DNA of 64,000 nucleotides from Pseudomonadota bacterium (GTDB taxonomy: Bacteria > Myxococcota_A > UBA796 > SXON01). The stretch's first letter is position 1, and each line of letters starts with the position of its first letter. The notes below the pieces were generated by a model. That model was not told the origin of the DNA. It did no database searches and saw only the letters and a program-made list of their open reading frames with translations. A program made the translations under genes and the position numbers. The stretch is taken from positions 41,735 through 105,734 of the forward strand of contig JAUXTN010000189.1 of assembly GCA_030684355.1 (NCBI GenBank), written 5' to 3'. Below, piece after piece: positions 24,756 through 33,147 of the stretch.

Positions 24756-26557
24756 CAGCGCTGCTCGGGTGCGGCGGGGTGCTGACACGCATCGCGCCGC
24801 CGCCCGCTCCCGTGGCGCACACGGCCACCGCCGGCGTGCCCGCGCGGGCCCGCTACCACTACCTCGTGGGGCGCCTCGCCCTGGAGGACGCTGACTGGGC
24901 TGCGGCGGACGCCGCGCTCCAGACCGCGCTCCTCCACGATCCGAACTCGCCGTGGATCTGGCTGGCCCTGGCGGACGCCGCGGCGGGCGCGGGAGAGGAG
25001 GCCGAGGCCCGGCGCCGCGTCCAGGAGGCCGTGCGCCTGGGGCCCGACCTCCCGGAGACCTGGACCCGCCTCGGCGACGTCGCGATGGAGGACGGCGACG
25101 TGAAGTCGGCGATCGACGCCTACGTGGAGGCCGTCGATCACGGCGGCGGCACCGAGGCCCTCGCTCCCCTGTGCCGGCTCCTCGTCGCAAGGCAAGATCC
25201 GCTTGCAACGAGTACGGTCCACACGTGGTCGGCGATCCCGCTCACCGACCTCGAGCCGTTGCGCGAGCGTGGTCGTCTGCGCCTCCTCGTGGGGGACCTC
25301 CCCGGCGCCGTGGCGGACCTCGGCGAGGCCCTCGTTCGCGCCCCGGGCGACGCCCGGCTCCTCGACGAGTACCTCACCGCGGTCACCGGCAGCGGGTTGT
25401 ACCGCCAGGGGCTGGCGCGGCTCGCGGTCCTCCACCGGCTCGCGCCGCGCGACACCGACGTGCTCCTGCGCACCTACCACCTCGCCGCCTCCGCGCGGGA
25501 CCAGGTGCGGGCGGCCGAGGCGCTCGAGGCCCTCGACGGCCTCCTCGGCGGGCGCGAAGCGCAGGTCAAGCTCTGGCTGGCCGACGCCTACAGCGCGCTC
25601 GGGCGGCACGACGAGGCCCGGGCCGCGATCGATGCCGGCCGCGCCTGCAAGCCGACGCTGGCGGACGCCGCCTACCACCGCGCCCGCATCCTGCGCGCCG
25701 CCGGGCGCTCCGCCGAGGCCCTCCAGGGGCTCGAGGTGCCCGAGTCCGGCCCCTCCCGCGCCGACGCCTACGCCCTCCGCGCGCGGCTCTACATCGACCT
25801 GGGGCGCCTGCCCGAAGCGCGCGCGGTGATCGACCACGCCCTCGCCGCGCTCCCGGACGACTACGCGCTCCTCGGCGCGCTCGTGGCGGTCGAGGCCGCG
25901 GACAACCACCGCGAGGCCATGCTCGCCGCGGTGGATCGCATGGCCATGCTCGATCCGGAGGCCCGCGCCCGCACCCGCGCCCGCTCGCTCGCCGGCCTCG
26001 GGGACGTCGAGGGGGCCCTCGCCGCGCTCCGGGCCGCCGGCCTCACCCAGCCGGAGAGCTGGATCGTCGGCGGCGCGCTCCTGCGCGAGGCCGGGCAAGG
26101 GCGGGACGCCGTCGACTGGCTCACCCGCGGCGTCGACCACTTCCCGCGCAGCGCGTCCCTGCGCGCCGAGCTGGGCCTCGCCCAGGCCGCCGACCAGCAG
26201 GCCGAGGCCGCCCTCCTCGCGATGCGCGAGGCGATCCGGCTCGATCCCGCCGACGCGCGCGCGGTGCGCTGGTACGTCCGCACTGTCGGCATCGACGGCC
26301 CCGCCGACCGCCTCCGCCAGGTGCGCGGCTGGGTCCTGGCCGCGCTGGAGCGCCAGCCCGCCGACGCCGAGCTGCTCGCGGCCCTGGGGCGCGTCGAGTA
26401 CGCGCTGAAGCAGCCGCTCCGCGCCGTCGAGGCGCTGGAGGAGGCCTGCCGCTACGCCCCGGCGGACGACGCGCTGCTCGCCTCCCTGGCCGAGGCCTAC
26501 CGGGCCGTCGGGCGCGACGCCCAGGCGAACGCCATCGAGGAGCGCATCCGACCATGA
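24737..26557 (+). CDS. TPR-repeat lipoprotein-like protein
   Basis: The 606-residue product begins with a short signal-like segment (VVAALLGCGG, a possible lipobox). About a dozen tetratricopeptide-type helical hairpins follow along the whole length, for example YHYLVGRLALEDADWAAADA, AYHRARILRAAGRSAEALQG and ALGRVEYALKQPLRAVEALEEA. ATG 24737 overlaps the 3' end of the permease by 19 nt, and its own stop overlaps the next ATG, so it is translationally coupled on both sides. TPR proteins scaffold complexes; here it may hold together the ABC permease and envelope partners. No enzymatic domain was seen. Confidence 0.82.
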   Translation: MGAWVVAALLGCGGVLTRIAPPPAPVAHTATAGVPARARYHYLVGRLALEDADWAAADAALQTALLHDPNSPWIWLALADAAAGAGEEAEARRRVQEAVRLGPDLPETWTRLGDVAMEDGDVKSAIDAYVEAVDHGGGTEALAPLCRLLVARQDPLATSTVHTWSAIPLTDLEPLRERGRLRLLVGDLPGAVADLGEALVRAPGDARLLDEYLTAVTGSGLYRQGLARLAVLHRLAPRDTDVLLRTYHLAASARDQVRAAEALEALDGLLGGREAQVKLWLADAYSALGRHDEARAAIDAGRACKPTLADAAYHRARILRAAGRSAEALQGLEVPESGPSRADAYALRARLYIDLGRLPEARAVIDHALAALPDDYALLGALVAVEAADNHREAMLAAVDRMAMLDPEARARTRARSLAGLGDVEGALAALRAAGLTQPESWIVGGALLREAGQGRDAVDWLTRGVDHFPRSASLRAELGLAQAADQQAEAALLAMREAIRLDPADARAVRWYVRTVGIDGPADRLRQVRGWVLAALERQPADAELLAALGRVEYALKQPLRAVEALEEACRYAPADDALLASLAEAYRAVGRDAQANAIEERIRP

Positions 26558-27366
26558 TCCGTCCCGCCGTCCTCCTGCCGCTGCTCCTCGCGCTCGCCGG
26601 GTGCCCGCCCAAGGCCCCACCCCCGGAGCTCCCGCTCGGCCCCATCGACCCCGCGGCGCTCCTCGAGCGCGCCGCCACCGAGGCCGCGCCCGGCCCCTCC
26701 GCCGCGACCTTCGACCTCCGCGTCGAGCTCCCGGAACAGCACGTCTCGGCCCAGGGCGTCGTCATCGTCGCGCCGCCCGACCGCTTCCGCATCGAGGTGC
26801 GCGGCCCCATCGGCCCGGCCCAGGTCGTCGTCGTCAGCGACGGTACGCGCCTCACCACGTGGCTCGCGGGGAAGAACCAGGTCTACGTGGCCGATCAGGC
26901 CGACGCGACGCTGTCCGCCTACACCGGCGGCGAGGCCGGCTTGGAGGCCCTGGCGTCGCTCCTCCTCGGCCGCCTGCCCGCGCTCGGCACCCCCGACCTC
27001 CTCCGGCGCGAGGGCGTGCCCGAGTTCCGGTGGACCGGCCCCGGCCAGAGCCACGTCGACGCCACGCTCGACCCCCGCACCGCCCACCTCGTCGCGCTCG
27101 CCCTGGCCGACGAAGCCGGCGCCGCCTTGCTCGACGCGCGGGTGCAGGGCCGGGAATGGCCGGAGGAGCTCGTCGCGGTGCTGCCGCAGCAGCGGATCAC
27201 GGCCACGCTGGAATTCGACGAGTGGAAGCCCGCCGCTCCGCCGGACACCGCGTTCGTCCTCGCGCCGCCGCCGGGTTCGGAGGTCAAGCCGCTCCTGTTC
27301 AAGCGCCCGGTAGGCGACGCCCTCCCAGAAGCGGCGTCCCCGGCCCCTCCCACGCCCGAACCATAG
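26554..27366 (+). CDS. LolA/LolB-like (DUF4292-type) outer-membrane lipoprotein
   Basis: This 270-residue lipoprotein (LLLALAGCPPK lipobox) has the beta-rich body of LolB/LolA-fold proteins of the DUF4292 type: SAATFDLRVEL, FRIEVRGPIGPAQVVVVSDG, TWLAGKNQVYVAD, then a long antiparallel region and a Pro-rich tail. LolB receives lipoproteins from LolA and inserts them into the outer membrane; DUF4292 relatives often sit beside TPR proteins. ATG 26554 overlaps the TPR stop (ATGA). A role in handling lipid or lipoproteins delivered by the neighbouring transporter is inferred from context. Confidence 0.75.
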   Translation: MIRPAVLLPLLLALAGCPPKAPPPELPLGPIDPAALLERAATEAAPGPSAATFDLRVELPEQHVSAQGVVIVAPPDRFRIEVRGPIGPAQVVVVSDGTRLTTWLAGKNQVYVADQADATLSAYTGGEAGLEALASLLLGRLPALGTPDLLRREGVPEFRWTGPGQSHVDATLDPRTAHLVALALADEAGAALLDARVQGREWPEELVAVLPQQRITATLEFDEWKPAAPPDTAFVLAPPPGSEVKPLLFKRPVGDALPEAASPAPPTPEP

Positions 27367-27432
27367 GGCGGCCGGCCGCGGATCCTGGGGTCCCCGCATG
27401 CCCGCGCGGTCGCGGACGGATATCCTCGCCCC

Positions 27433-28092
27433 GTGCTGATCCTCACCTTGCTTGCCTGTGGTCCCGAAGCCGTTTCCGGACCGTTCGCCCTCGCCTACGA
27501 CGGCGGGGAAGACTGCGTCGAGGTCGACATGGGCGACCTCACGCCCACCGAGACCTTCACGGTCGACGCCTGGATCCGCGGCGAGCCCGAGCCGGCGGAC
27601 CGCGCCCGGCCCGTGGTGAGCTGGCCCGGCGCGTTCACCATCGGCGAGGTCTTCGGCGGAGACACCGCGTTCTCCGTCGGGGACGCCACGACCGGCGCCA
27701 GCTCCGTCGTGTCGGTGATGGACGGCGTGCTCCACCACCTCGCCGGCACGTGGGACGGCACGACCGCCAGCCTCTACGTCGACGGCGTGCGGCAGGCCTT
27801 CGTGGCGGGCACCGCCCCCGCGGCGCCGAGCTCCACCCTCCGCATCGGGTGCGACGGCGACGTCAACGCCTACGAGGGCCTCCTCGACGAGGTGCGCATC
27901 TCCACGCGCGTGCGCTACGAGGTCGGGGGCTTCACGCCGCCGTCCGGCCCCTTCGACGAGGACGCGGACACCCTCGCCCTCTTCCACTTCGACGAGGGCA
28001 CGGGGGACGAGACGTACGACGCCGCCCAGGGCATCATCGCCAACGTGTACGGCGCCGAGTGGATCGCGTTCCAGCTCACGGTGACCGAGTGA
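27433..28092 (+). CDS. LamG/concanavalin-like lipoprotein
   Basis: The 219-residue product has a lipoprotein signal (MLILTLLACG) and one laminin-G/concanavalin A-like domain: VDAWIRGEP, HHLAGTWDGTTASLYVDGVRQ, LLDEVRISTRVRY and LALFHFDEGTGDETYDA are classic LamG_3 phrases. Such domains bind carbohydrates or matrix components at the cell surface. Its stop overlaps the GTG of the next lipoprotein (GTGA), so the two are co-translated. The 66-nt gap before it contains GC-rich inverted sequence but no clear promoter. Confidence 0.85.
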   Translation: MLILTLLACGPEAVSGPFALAYDGGEDCVEVDMGDLTPTETFTVDAWIRGEPEPADRARPVVSWPGAFTIGEVFGGDTAFSVGDATTGASSVVSVMDGVLHHLAGTWDGTTASLYVDGVRQAFVAGTAPAAPSSTLRIGCDGDVNAYEGLLDEVRISTRVRYEVGGFTPPSGPFDEDADTLALFHFDEGTGDETYDAAQGIIANVYGAEWIAFQLTVTE

Positions 28093-28574
28093 TCCTCCTG
28101 CTCGCGCTCGCCTGCGCCACCGATCCCGCGCCGCCCCCCACCACCATCGCGGGCACGGGCATCCCGATCGGGACCGATGTCCCGATGGTGCCCACGATGC
28201 TCGGCGAGGTGCCCGGCGTGGCCTTCACCGGGGACTGGACGAGCACGGGCTGCGCCGGGCGCAGCTTCGCGCGCAACCTCCGGTTCGAGAACGACAACAG
28301 CTACGCCGGCATCGACCTCGTCTCGCCCTGCCCGCTGAACACGCAGTGCGTGTGGTCCGGCATCGTCGGCTACGCCGGGATCTGGAAGCAGGAGGGCAAC
28401 AAGCTCCTCCTCCGCGAGATCGGCGCGCCCACGGCCCCCGGGTCGCCGCACCCCACCGAGGTCACCTCCACGGTGGACGGCACGCTGATGGAGAACGGCT
28501 GCACCTACACGCGCGGGCTCACCGTCCCCGACGGGCTCACCGAGGACCAGGTCCGGCCGAACATCCCCCGCTGA
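28089..28574 (+). CDS. Small lipoprotein of unknown function
   Basis: The 161-residue product starts with GTG 28089, which overlaps the upstream stop by 3 nt, and has a lipobox-type N-terminus (MILLLALACATD). A Pro/Thr-rich spacer follows, then a small domain with GDWTSTGCAGRSFARNLRFE, CPLNTQCVWSGIVGYAG and LMENGCTYTRGL, containing paired Cys. Nothing more specific is recognised. The reading frame is open far upstream, but that part is antisense-like. It converges with the class IV aminotransferase across 9 nt. Confidence 0.7.
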   Translation: MILLLALACATDPAPPPTTIAGTGIPIGTDVPMVPTMLGEVPGVAFTGDWTSTGCAGRSFARNLRFENDNSYAGIDLVSPCPLNTQCVWSGIVGYAGIWKQEGNKLLLREIGAPTAPGSPHPTEVTSTVDGTLMENGCTYTRGLTVPDGLTEDQVRPNIPR

Positions 28575-28583
28575 CGGGCACGG

Positions 28584-29375
28584 TCAGCGCCCCGCGCGCA
28601 CCACTGCCTGACGACGAAACTCGGCGAGCACCGCCGCGCCGACCGGCCCGCCGCCGGGCCCCGGGTACCCGTCGATCTCCACGACGGGCGCGAGCTCCTT
28701 GAGCGTCGAGCAGAGGTAGAGCTCCTCGCACGGCCCCGCGGGGACGAGCTCCTCGCGGACCTCCATCCCCAGCGCGTGCGCGGCCGCGATCACGGCGTCG
28801 CGGGTCACGCCCTGGAGGATCCGCCCGTCGTCGGGTGGGGTCCGGAGCACGCCGCCACGCACGACGAAGACGTTGCTGCGGTTGGCCTCGGTCCACACGC
28901 CGTCGGGTGCCACCCAGATGACCTCGTCCACGCCGGCGTGGCGGGCCGCGAGGACCCATGCCATGCGGCTCGTGTGCTTCACGCGGCCGGGCAGCCAGGG
29001 GGAGGGGGCCCAGGCCCGCGTCGCGACGCGAACGGGCGCGCCGGCGCGGGAGAGGTCGAGATCCTCGCCCTTCACGATGCGGTGGCCCCCGCCGGTCAGC
29101 AGGACGTTGAGCTTGCTCTCGCCGGGGATGGCCGCGGCGACCGTCGACAGCTCGCTGCGGACGGCCGCCACGATGGCATCGTCCCACGCGATGTCGCAGA
29201 AGCGCGCGCTCGCGCCGAGCCGGGCGAGGTGGGTGTCCACGCCGAACGGCCGCCGCCCGTACGTGCGGAGCGTCTCGAACACGGCCATCCCGAGGGTCAG
29301 CCCCGGATCGTCGAGGGGGAGCGCACCGCGACCTTCGGGGCAGGGCGCGCCGTCAAGCAAGTAGTGGCGAGGCAT
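28584..29375 (-). CDS. PLP-dependent class IV aminotransferase
   Basis: The 263-residue product has the fold-type IV layout shared by branched-chain aminotransferase, D-amino acid aminotransferase and aminodeoxychorismate lyase. It shows GLTLGMAVFETLRTYG near the N-terminus, an Arg-Val-Lys (RVKHTSR) at the place of the PLP Lys, VWTEANRSNVFVV, GRILQGVTRD and EELYLCSTLKEL. The substrate is not decided by sequence alone; the length (263) and LYLCST are nearer to aminodeoxychorismate lyase or BCAT-like members than to D-amino acid enzymes. It is monocistronic and divergent from the histidine kinase. Confidence 0.85.
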   Translation of the reverse strand: MPRHYLLDGAPCPEGRGALPLDDPGLTLGMAVFETLRTYGRRPFGVDTHLARLGASARFCDIAWDDAIVAAVRSELSTVAAAIPGESKLNVLLTGGGHRIVKGEDLDLSRAGAPVRVATRAWAPSPWLPGRVKHTSRMAWVLAARHAGVDEVIWVAPDGVWTEANRSNVFVVRGGVLRTPPDDGRILQGVTRDAVIAAAHALGMEVREELVPAGPCEELYLCSTLKELAPVVEIDGYPGPGGGPVGAAVLAEFRRQAVVRAGR

Positions 29376-29444
29376 CGGCCATTCTATCCGGGCGGGCTCC
29401 GAGCGGTGCGCGAGCGACCGCCATCGCCTGCCCCGGTCCGTGAC

Positions 29445-29474
29445 TTGACGTGCGGGTGCCTACATTCGTACGCT
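29445..29474 (+). promoter_or_regulatory. Candidate promoter of the hybrid histidine kinase
   Basis: TTGACG (29445-29450) and TACGCT (29469-29474) are 18 nt apart. A start near 29481 would exclude GTG 29450 as the kinase start codon. Confidence 0.4.
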
Positions 29475-29518
29475 TGTCGGACGGGGCGCGGGGCGACCTC
29501 ACCGGTCCGGCCGAAAGG

Positions 29519-31246
29519 ATGGAACATCCGATGGCGATGGGGCGTACCGGAGAACCACAGTTCCTGGCTGCCGTTCATGCGGGGCGCCGGGGCGAAGCCT
29601 GGTACCGGCGGGTGCTGGACGAGTCGCCGGCGGCCATCTACACGACGGACGCCGCGGGCCGGATCACCTACTACAACCGCGCGGCCGCCGTGCTCGCGGG
29701 GCGCAGCCCCACGCTGAACAGCGACGAGTGGTGCGTGAGCTGGCGGCTCTACTGGCCCGACGGCCACCCCATGGCGCACGACGAGAGCCCGATGGCGCGG
29801 ACGCTCCGCGAGCGGGTGGCGTGCCGGGGGCAAGACGCCGTCCTCGAGCGCCCGGACGGGACCCGCATCCCGTTCCTGCCGTTCCCGACGCCGCTGTACG
29901 ATGCGGACGGCACCTTCGTCGGCGCGCTCAACGTGCTGGTCGACATCACCGAGACCAAGGCCGCCGAGGGTGCCGTCGTCGCGAGCGAGCTGCGGTATCG
30001 GGCCCTGAGCGAGGAGCTCGAGCTCCGCGTCCTCGAGCGCACGCGGGAGCTCCAGGAGGCCAACGCGCGGCTCGTCGCGGAGGCGCAGGAGCGGGAGCGA
30101 GCGGAGGACGCTTTGTTGCACGCGCAGAAGCTGGAGGCCGTCGGGCAGCTCGCCTCCGGGCTGGCGCACGACTCCAACAACCTCCTCGCCGCCATCCTCG
30201 GCAACCTCGCGCTCATCGAGAAGGCGCCCCTCGACGAGGTCGCCCGTCAGCGCGTGAAGGCCGCGGCCGCCGCCGCGCTCCGGGGTGCCCAGCTCAACAA
30301 GCAGATGCTGGCCTTCTCGCGGAAGCAGCACCTCGCGCCGAGCGCCGTCGATCTCAACCGGCTCCTCGGCGGCATGGCCGACCTGCTGCGCCGTACGCTC
30401 GGGAGCACGGTCCAGGTGGTGACGAGCTTCGATCCGGCGCTCTGGCCCGCCCTGGTGGACCCCACGCAGGTCGAGCTGGTCGTCCTCAACCTCGCCATCA
30501 ACGCGCGGGACGCCATGCCCTCCGGCGGCGTCGTCCGGATCTCCTCCGAGAACGTGCTCGCGGCGCACGCCCCCCCGGACCTCGAGTTGGCGCCGGGGGA
30601 GTACGTGCGGCTCTCGGTGGCCGACGAGGGGACGGGGATGAGCGACGAGGTCCTGGCGCGCGCGTGCGAGCCGTTCTTCACCACCAAGGACATCGGCAAG
30701 GGGAGCGGGCTCGGGCTCTCCCAAGCCTACGGATTCGCGCGGCAATCGGGTGGTGGCCTCCACATCGAGAGCGCGGTGGGGAAGGGCACCACCGTCGTGT
30801 TGTACCTCCCGCGCAGCCCCGTCGCCGGCGCGCCCGAGCGTGACCGCCGCCCGAAGACGAGCGCCACGCGGCGCGCCGCGAGCGTGCTCGTGGTCGACGA
30901 TCAGGACGACGTGCGCGAGGTCACGATGCTCCACCTCGAGGCCCTCGGCTACCGGGTGGCCGGCGCGAGGAGCGGGCGGGCCGCGCTCGAGCGGCTCCAG
31001 CGCGGGGACGTGTTCGACCTCCTGCTCGTCGACCAGCGGATGCCCGAGATGTCGGGCGCGGAGCTGGCCCGCGCCGCGCGGGAGCGCTGGCCGAACCTCC
31101 CGATCGTCGTGGTGTCGGGCTGCACGGACGCCTCGATCGTGGTGCGTGACCTCGAGGGTGCCGCGTTCCTCGAGAAGCCGTACCGGGCGGACGAGCTGCT
31201 CGTGGCCGTCGAGAGCGCGCTCCGGAAGACCGCGTCCCGGCGCTGA
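29519..31246 (+). CDS. PAS-containing hybrid sensor histidine kinase with C-terminal receiver
   Basis: The 575-residue product has a PAS domain (about 20-150; SPAAIYTTDAAGRITYYN, FVGALNVLVDITE), a coiled coil, and a HisKA/HATPase core. Histidine is residue 217 in LASGLAHDSNNLLAAILGN; ordinary kinases of this group have Phe, not Ser, after HD. The N-box NLAINARDAMP, G1 DEGTGMSDE and G2 GKGSGLGLS follow. A receiver (VLVVDDQDDVRE) ends the protein, with the phospho-acceptor Asp 505 in VDQRMPEMSG and FLEKPY. There is no transmembrane segment, so it is a cytoplasmic kinase. The start is uncertain: ATGs at 29519, 29531 and 29537 are close together. No cognate regulator is adjacent. Confidence 0.88.
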   Translation: MEHPMAMGRTGEPQFLAAVHAGRRGEAWYRRVLDESPAAIYTTDAAGRITYYNRAAAVLAGRSPTLNSDEWCVSWRLYWPDGHPMAHDESPMARTLRERVACRGQDAVLERPDGTRIPFLPFPTPLYDADGTFVGALNVLVDITETKAAEGAVVASELRYRALSEELELRVLERTRELQEANARLVAEAQERERAEDALLHAQKLEAVGQLASGLAHDSNNLLAAILGNLALIEKAPLDEVARQRVKAAAAAALRGAQLNKQMLAFSRKQHLAPSAVDLNRLLGGMADLLRRTLGSTVQVVTSFDPALWPALVDPTQVELVVLNLAINARDAMPSGGVVRISSENVLAAHAPPDLELAPGEYVRLSVADEGTGMSDEVLARACEPFFTTKDIGKGSGLGLSQAYGFARQSGGGLHIESAVGKGTTVVLYLPRSPVAGAPERDRRPKTSATRRAASVLVVDDQDDVREVTMLHLEALGYRVAGARSGRAALERLQRGDVFDLLLVDQRMPEMSGAELARAARERWPNLPIVVVSGCTDASIVVRDLEGAAFLEKPYRADELLVAVESALRKTASRR

Positions 31247-31330
31247 CGGAGGAGGAGGGGCCTCGAACCCCGCCGGGGCGGTCGACCGCCCTGGAGGCGG
31301 CGCCGGCTACGGCCCGGCTCTGGGGGCCCC

Positions 31331-31353
31331 GGCGCCGGTCGCCTGCCGGCGCC
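31331..31353 (+). terminator. GC-only hairpin after histidine kinase gene
   Basis: GGCGCCGG and CCGGCGCC flank a 7-nt loop. No T-tract follows. The 195-nt gap otherwise holds GC-rich sequence and the tetR promoter. Confidence 0.35.
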
Positions 31354-31388
31354 CGGCACCGCCCGCGCCCCCCTCGAGCGGAAACTGC

Positions 31389-31436
31389 ACGCTCGTGCTT
31401 TTGCTCGTTGCCAGACCGAACGGTCGTGCTATTGTT
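31389..31436 (+). promoter_or_regulatory. tetR promoter with two direct-repeat operator boxes
   Basis: A TTGCCA (31408-31413), 16 nt and TATTGT (31430-31435) form a good promoter 6 nt before the TetR start. ACGCTCGTGCTTTTGCT (31389-31405) and ACGGTCGTGCTATTGTT (31420-31436) match at 14 of 17 positions and lie 31 nt apart, three helical turns; the second covers the -10. GACCG-AA-CGGTC (31414-31425) is an inverted repeat inside it. This is a likely autoregulatory operator. Confidence 0.6.
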
Positions 31437-31441
31437 GGGGC

Positions 31442-32038
31442 ATGGGAAAGGGCGACACCACCCGCCAGGCCATCCTGGAGCACGCGACCACCCTCGCGAC
31501 CACCGTGGGGTTGGATGGCCTCTCCATCGGCCAGCTCGCGACGGACCTGGGCCTGTCGAAGAGCGGCCTCTTCGCGCACTTCCAGTCGAAGGAGGGCCTC
31601 CAGCTCGCCGTCGTGGAGACCGCTTCCGACCGCTTCACGGACCTCGTGGTGCGGCCGGGCTTGAAGGCGCCGCGCGGCGAGCCCCGCGTGCGCGCGCTGA
31701 TGGAGCGCTGGGTCGCGTGGGTCGCCGCGACCGGCACGCCCGGCGGGTGCTTCTTCGTGGCGGCGTCGACCGAGCTCGACGATCGTCCCGGCCCGTTGCG
31801 GGACGCCGTGGTGCAGCGCCAGCGCGACTGGATCGACCTGCTCGCGAACAGCGTGCGCGCCGCGATCGCGGAGGGGCACTTCCGCGAGGACACCGATCCC
31901 GAGCAGCTCGCGTTCGAGCTCTGGGGCTTCGCGCTGGGCTTCCACCACCACGCGCGCCTGCTGGGCGCCCCCAACGCCGCGTCCCGCGCCCACGCGGCGA
32001 TCGACCGGCTGCTCGTCTCGGCGCGCCGCGTCGCCTGA
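31442..32038 (+). CDS. TetR/AcrR-family transcriptional regulator
   Basis: The 198-residue product has a TetR helix-turn-helix (about 8-54; RQAILEHATTLATTVGLDGL, SIGQLATDLGLSKSGLFAHF, KEGLQLAVV). A C-terminal ligand-binding domain follows, with the TetR_C_13-like phrases GCFFVAAST, GPLRDAV and QRQRDWIDLL. ATG 31442 starts 6 nt after the -10, so the message is leaderless or nearly so. It is followed, 31 nt after its stop, by an alpha/beta hydrolase in the same direction. Regulation of itself and the hydrolase is inferred from the repeated boxes upstream and within the hydrolase's first codons. Confidence 0.9.
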   Translation: MGKGDTTRQAILEHATTLATTVGLDGLSIGQLATDLGLSKSGLFAHFQSKEGLQLAVVETASDRFTDLVVRPGLKAPRGEPRVRALMERWVAWVAATGTPGGCFFVAASTELDDRPGPLRDAVVQRQRDWIDLLANSVRAAIAEGHFREDTDPEQLAFELWGFALGFHHHARLLGAPNAASRAHAAIDRLLVSARRVA

Positions 32039-32069
32039 ATCCCCGAACTCTCTCTCTCGAGGAGGCCCC

Positions 32070-33074
32070 ATGGCCCTGTCGTCGTCGCTCCCCGTCTCCG
32101 CGAAAAATAGCACGAACGTTCGCGCGGTCGAGCGGGATCCGGACTTCCGCGCGTGGGTCTCCGAGACCCTCGCCGCCATCGACGCCCTGGAGGGGGCTGT
32201 CCCCGCGCCGCCCGTCGCGCCGCGCGCCGCCGCCGCCCCGTGGTACCTCCGCGCGGGGTTTGCCACCCTCGGCACCCTCGCGCCGCCGCTCGCCACGGCC
32301 TGGGCCGAGCGCCTCTTCCTCACGGCGCCGCGACCGCCCGCGCCGCCGAAGGAGGTCGCCGCCCTCGCCACCGCCCATGCCGGCAGCGTCATCGTCGATG
32401 GGCTCCGGCTCGCCACGTGGACCTGGGTGCCCCTGCGTCACCCCGACGTGCCGCGCTCCACCGTCCTCCTCGTGCACGGCTGGGGCGGGCGGGGTGGGCA
32501 GCTCGCCGGGTTCGTGCCCGGGCTCCTCGCCGCCGGCCACGCCGTCGTGACCTTCGACGCCCCGGGGCACGGCGCCTCCGAGGGCCGCACGTCCTCGCTC
32601 GTCGAGGTCGGTCGGGCCGTCCGCGGTGTCGCGGCCGCGCTCCCGAGCCCCGTCCACGCCGTCATCGCGCACTCGATGGGCGGCGCGGCGACCGCCCTCG
32701 CGCTCGATGCCGGGCTCGCGTTGGCGCGCGCGGTCTTCGTGGCGCCGCCGCGGGCCGCGAGCGAGTGGGTCCACACCTTCTCCGCGGTGCTCGGCCTGTC
32801 CGACGAGGTTCGCGACGGGATGCAGCGCAACATCGAAGGCCGCCTCCAGGTGAGCTGGGACGACCTCGACATGGCCACGGTGGCGCCGCGCATGCAGACG
32901 CCGCTCCTCGTGATCCACGATACCGACGACAAGGAGGTCCCCTACGCGGGCTCTTCGGCGACCGTCGCCGCATGGCCCGGCGCCAGCCTGCACACCACGG
33001 CGAAGCTCGGTCACAAACGGATCCTCGACGATGCCGACGTGATCGCGCGCGCGGTTGCGTTCGTCGTTGCGTGA
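32070..33074 (+). CDS. Alpha/beta hydrolase
   Basis: The 334-residue product starts at ATG 32070 behind a textbook AGGAGG 5 nt upstream. After a variable N-terminal region it has the alpha/beta-hydrolase oxyanion motif LLVHGWGGRGG, FDAPGHGASEG, the nucleophile elbow AHSMGG (Ser), a late acid residue in HDTDDKEVP and the His in KLGHKRIL. It is not membrane-anchored. Likely an esterase or lipase with unknown substrate, controlled by the upstream TetR regulator. An inverted copy of the TetR operator box falls within codons 12-18 (32103-32121). Confidence 0.85.
   Translation: MALSSSLPVSAKNSTNVRAVERDPDFRAWVSETLAAIDALEGAVPAPPVAPRAAAAPWYLRAGFATLGTLAPPLATAWAERLFLTAPRPPAPPKEVAALATAHAGSVIVDGLRLATWTWVPLRHPDVPRSTVLLVHGWGGRGGQLAGFVPGLLAAGHAVVTFDAPGHGASEGRTSSLVEVGRAVRGVAAALPSPVHAVIAHSMGGAATALALDAGLALARAVFVAPPRAASEWVHTFSAVLGLSDEVRDGMQRNIEGRLQVSWDDLDMATVAPRMQTPLLVIHDTDDKEVPYAGSSATVAAWPGASLHTTAKLGHKRILDDADVIARAVAFVVA
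32103..32121 (-). promoter_or_regulatory. Third TetR-type operator box, inverted, inside hydrolase codons
   Basis: On the minus strand GAACGTTCGTGCTATTTTT matches the box at 31418-31436 (GAACGGTCGTGCTATTGTT) at 17 of 19 positions. A bound regulator here could roadblock transcription into the hydrolase. Confidence 0.5.
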
Positions 33075-33104
33075 CGACGGGCAGTGGGGGCGGCGGTGGA
33101 CCGG

Positions 33105-33120
33105 AACGGGTATTCCCGTT
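33105..33120 (+). promoter_or_regulatory. Perfect inverted repeat upstream of the aminotransferase operon
   Basis: AACGGG-TATT-CCCGTT, 28 nt before the start codon. It may be an operator or a GC hairpin terminator of the hydrolase transcript. Confidence 0.35.
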
Positions 33121-33147
33121 AGACGGCGCCCTTCCCCAGAGGTGCCC

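Noticed and set aside
29384..30934. 516-codon minus-strand frame opposite the histidine kinase
   Set aside because: Antisense shadow; no motifs, while the opposite strand has all kinase motifs.
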